Origin: an uncultured Saprospiraceae bacterium
GTDB taxonomy: Bacteria; Bacteroidota; Bacteroidia; Chitinophagales; Saprospiraceae
DNA length: 5,703 nucleotides
Reading direction: 5' to 3'
NCBI GenBank assembly: GCA_937942465.1
Contig: CALDEO010000311.1
Span: 1 to 5,703, forward strand
Under the pieces are notes generated by a model. That model searched no databases and was not told the origin of the DNA. It was given only the letters and a program-made list of their open reading frames with translations. Below, piece after piece: positions 5,443 through 5,703 of this stretch; the stretch's first letter is position 1; each line of letters begins with the position of its first letter. Position numbers and translations under genes: made by a program.

Positions 5443-5703
5443 CTACAAATGCTTCCAATTTTTGGAAAAGAAATTCCACCCAGATTGCAGGGTCAGCGCT
5501 ACAGAAGCGACCAATAATGCATTCAAAATAAATGAAACCCAAGGTGCAGGTGGCATATCTGCATAAAAACGAAACATGAAAATGAAATAAGCAGCTGGCA
5601 CCGTCACAAATTGCATTACAGTCTTTGCTTTACCAGACCAACTTGCTGCTGCAACTAATGGTTTCTCTTTAGTCAAGAATACAAACCGTACGACTGTGAT
5701 CAA
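5443..5703 (-). CDS. pgsA: CDP-alcohol phosphatidyltransferase, probably PgsA (C-terminal part; 5' end beyond the window)
   Basis: The visible 86 residues are the C-terminal part of an integral membrane enzyme that runs off the right edge. PgsA joins CDP-diacylglycerol to glycerol 3-phosphate, making phosphatidylglycerol phosphate in the inner membrane. The key sign is ASWSGKAKTVMQ (residues 20-31 of the visible part), which corresponds to the SWIGKVKTTAQ region of E. coli PgsA. Two hydrophobic helices follow (about 32-46 and 56-74), then the short basic tail NFFSKNWKHL. The catalytic CDP-alcohol motif (D-x2-D-G-x2-A-R) would be upstream and is not in this window. The frame is open to the edge, so the first visible codon is not a start. 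The gene converges on the lipoprotein gene across the mobile block. Another member of the CDP-alcohol phosphatidyltransferase family cannot be fully excluded. Confidence 0.7.
   Translation of the reverse strand: MITVVRFVFLTKEKPLVAAASWSGKAKTVMQFVTVPAAYFIFMFRFYADMPPAPWVSFILNALLVASVALTLQSGWNFFSKNWKHL

Noticed and set aside
1..5703. CRISPR array, tRNA, rRNA, riboswitch, toxin-antitoxin or phage-defence genes
   Set aside because: No regularly spaced repeats, cloverleaf, conserved riboswitch core or recognisable defence domains were found on either strand.

Overview
The window looks like a Bacteroidota chromosome segment. The evidence is a secreted protein with a C-terminal type IX secretion (T9SS) sorting domain, a lipoprotein built on a BACON-like domain, a TAnnTTTG-type promoter box, AT-rich sequence and no Shine-Dalgarno sites in front of the genes. 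I cannot place it below phylum with confidence; a saprospiral or cytophagal relative would fit.

Layout. Positions 116-1489 encode an intact Lys9-type saccharopine dehydrogenase, followed by a small BACON-like lipoprotein gene (1586-2011). At the right edge, on the minus strand, lies the 3' part of a CDP-alcohol phosphatidyltransferase gene, probably pgsA (5443 to beyond 5703). These outer genes are the host backbone. The lipoprotein gene and the pgsA-like gene converge, and removing the insert leaves an intergenic gap of only about 155 bp.

The convergent gap holds a 3.27-kb mobile block (2100-5365) flanked by a perfect 9-bp direct repeat, GATTAAATC (2091-2099 and 5366-5374). From left to right it contains: an IS4-family element (2100-3486) with a dead minus-strand transposase; an intact passenger gene (3538-4287) for a cysteine-rich T9SS-exported protein; an IS1595-family element (4355-5341) with a dead transposase; and a 24-bp orphan copy of the IS4 right end (5342-5365) that abuts the IS1595 terminus exactly. 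The outer repeat pairs the IS4 left end with the distant orphan right end, not with the IS4 element's own right end. The block therefore appears to have arrived as a unit, like a composite transposon, and to have lost most of its second IS4 copy.

Both transposases can be reconstructed by eye. The IS4 enzyme (about 401 aa) needs three single-base indels repaired and has five internal stops. The IS1595 enzyme (about 303 aa) needs two indels repaired and has three internal stops. The passenger reading frame is clean by contrast. I see no tRNA, rRNA, CRISPR array or recognisable defence system. The most interesting feature is the nested, fossilised transposon with an intact secreted-protein passenger.
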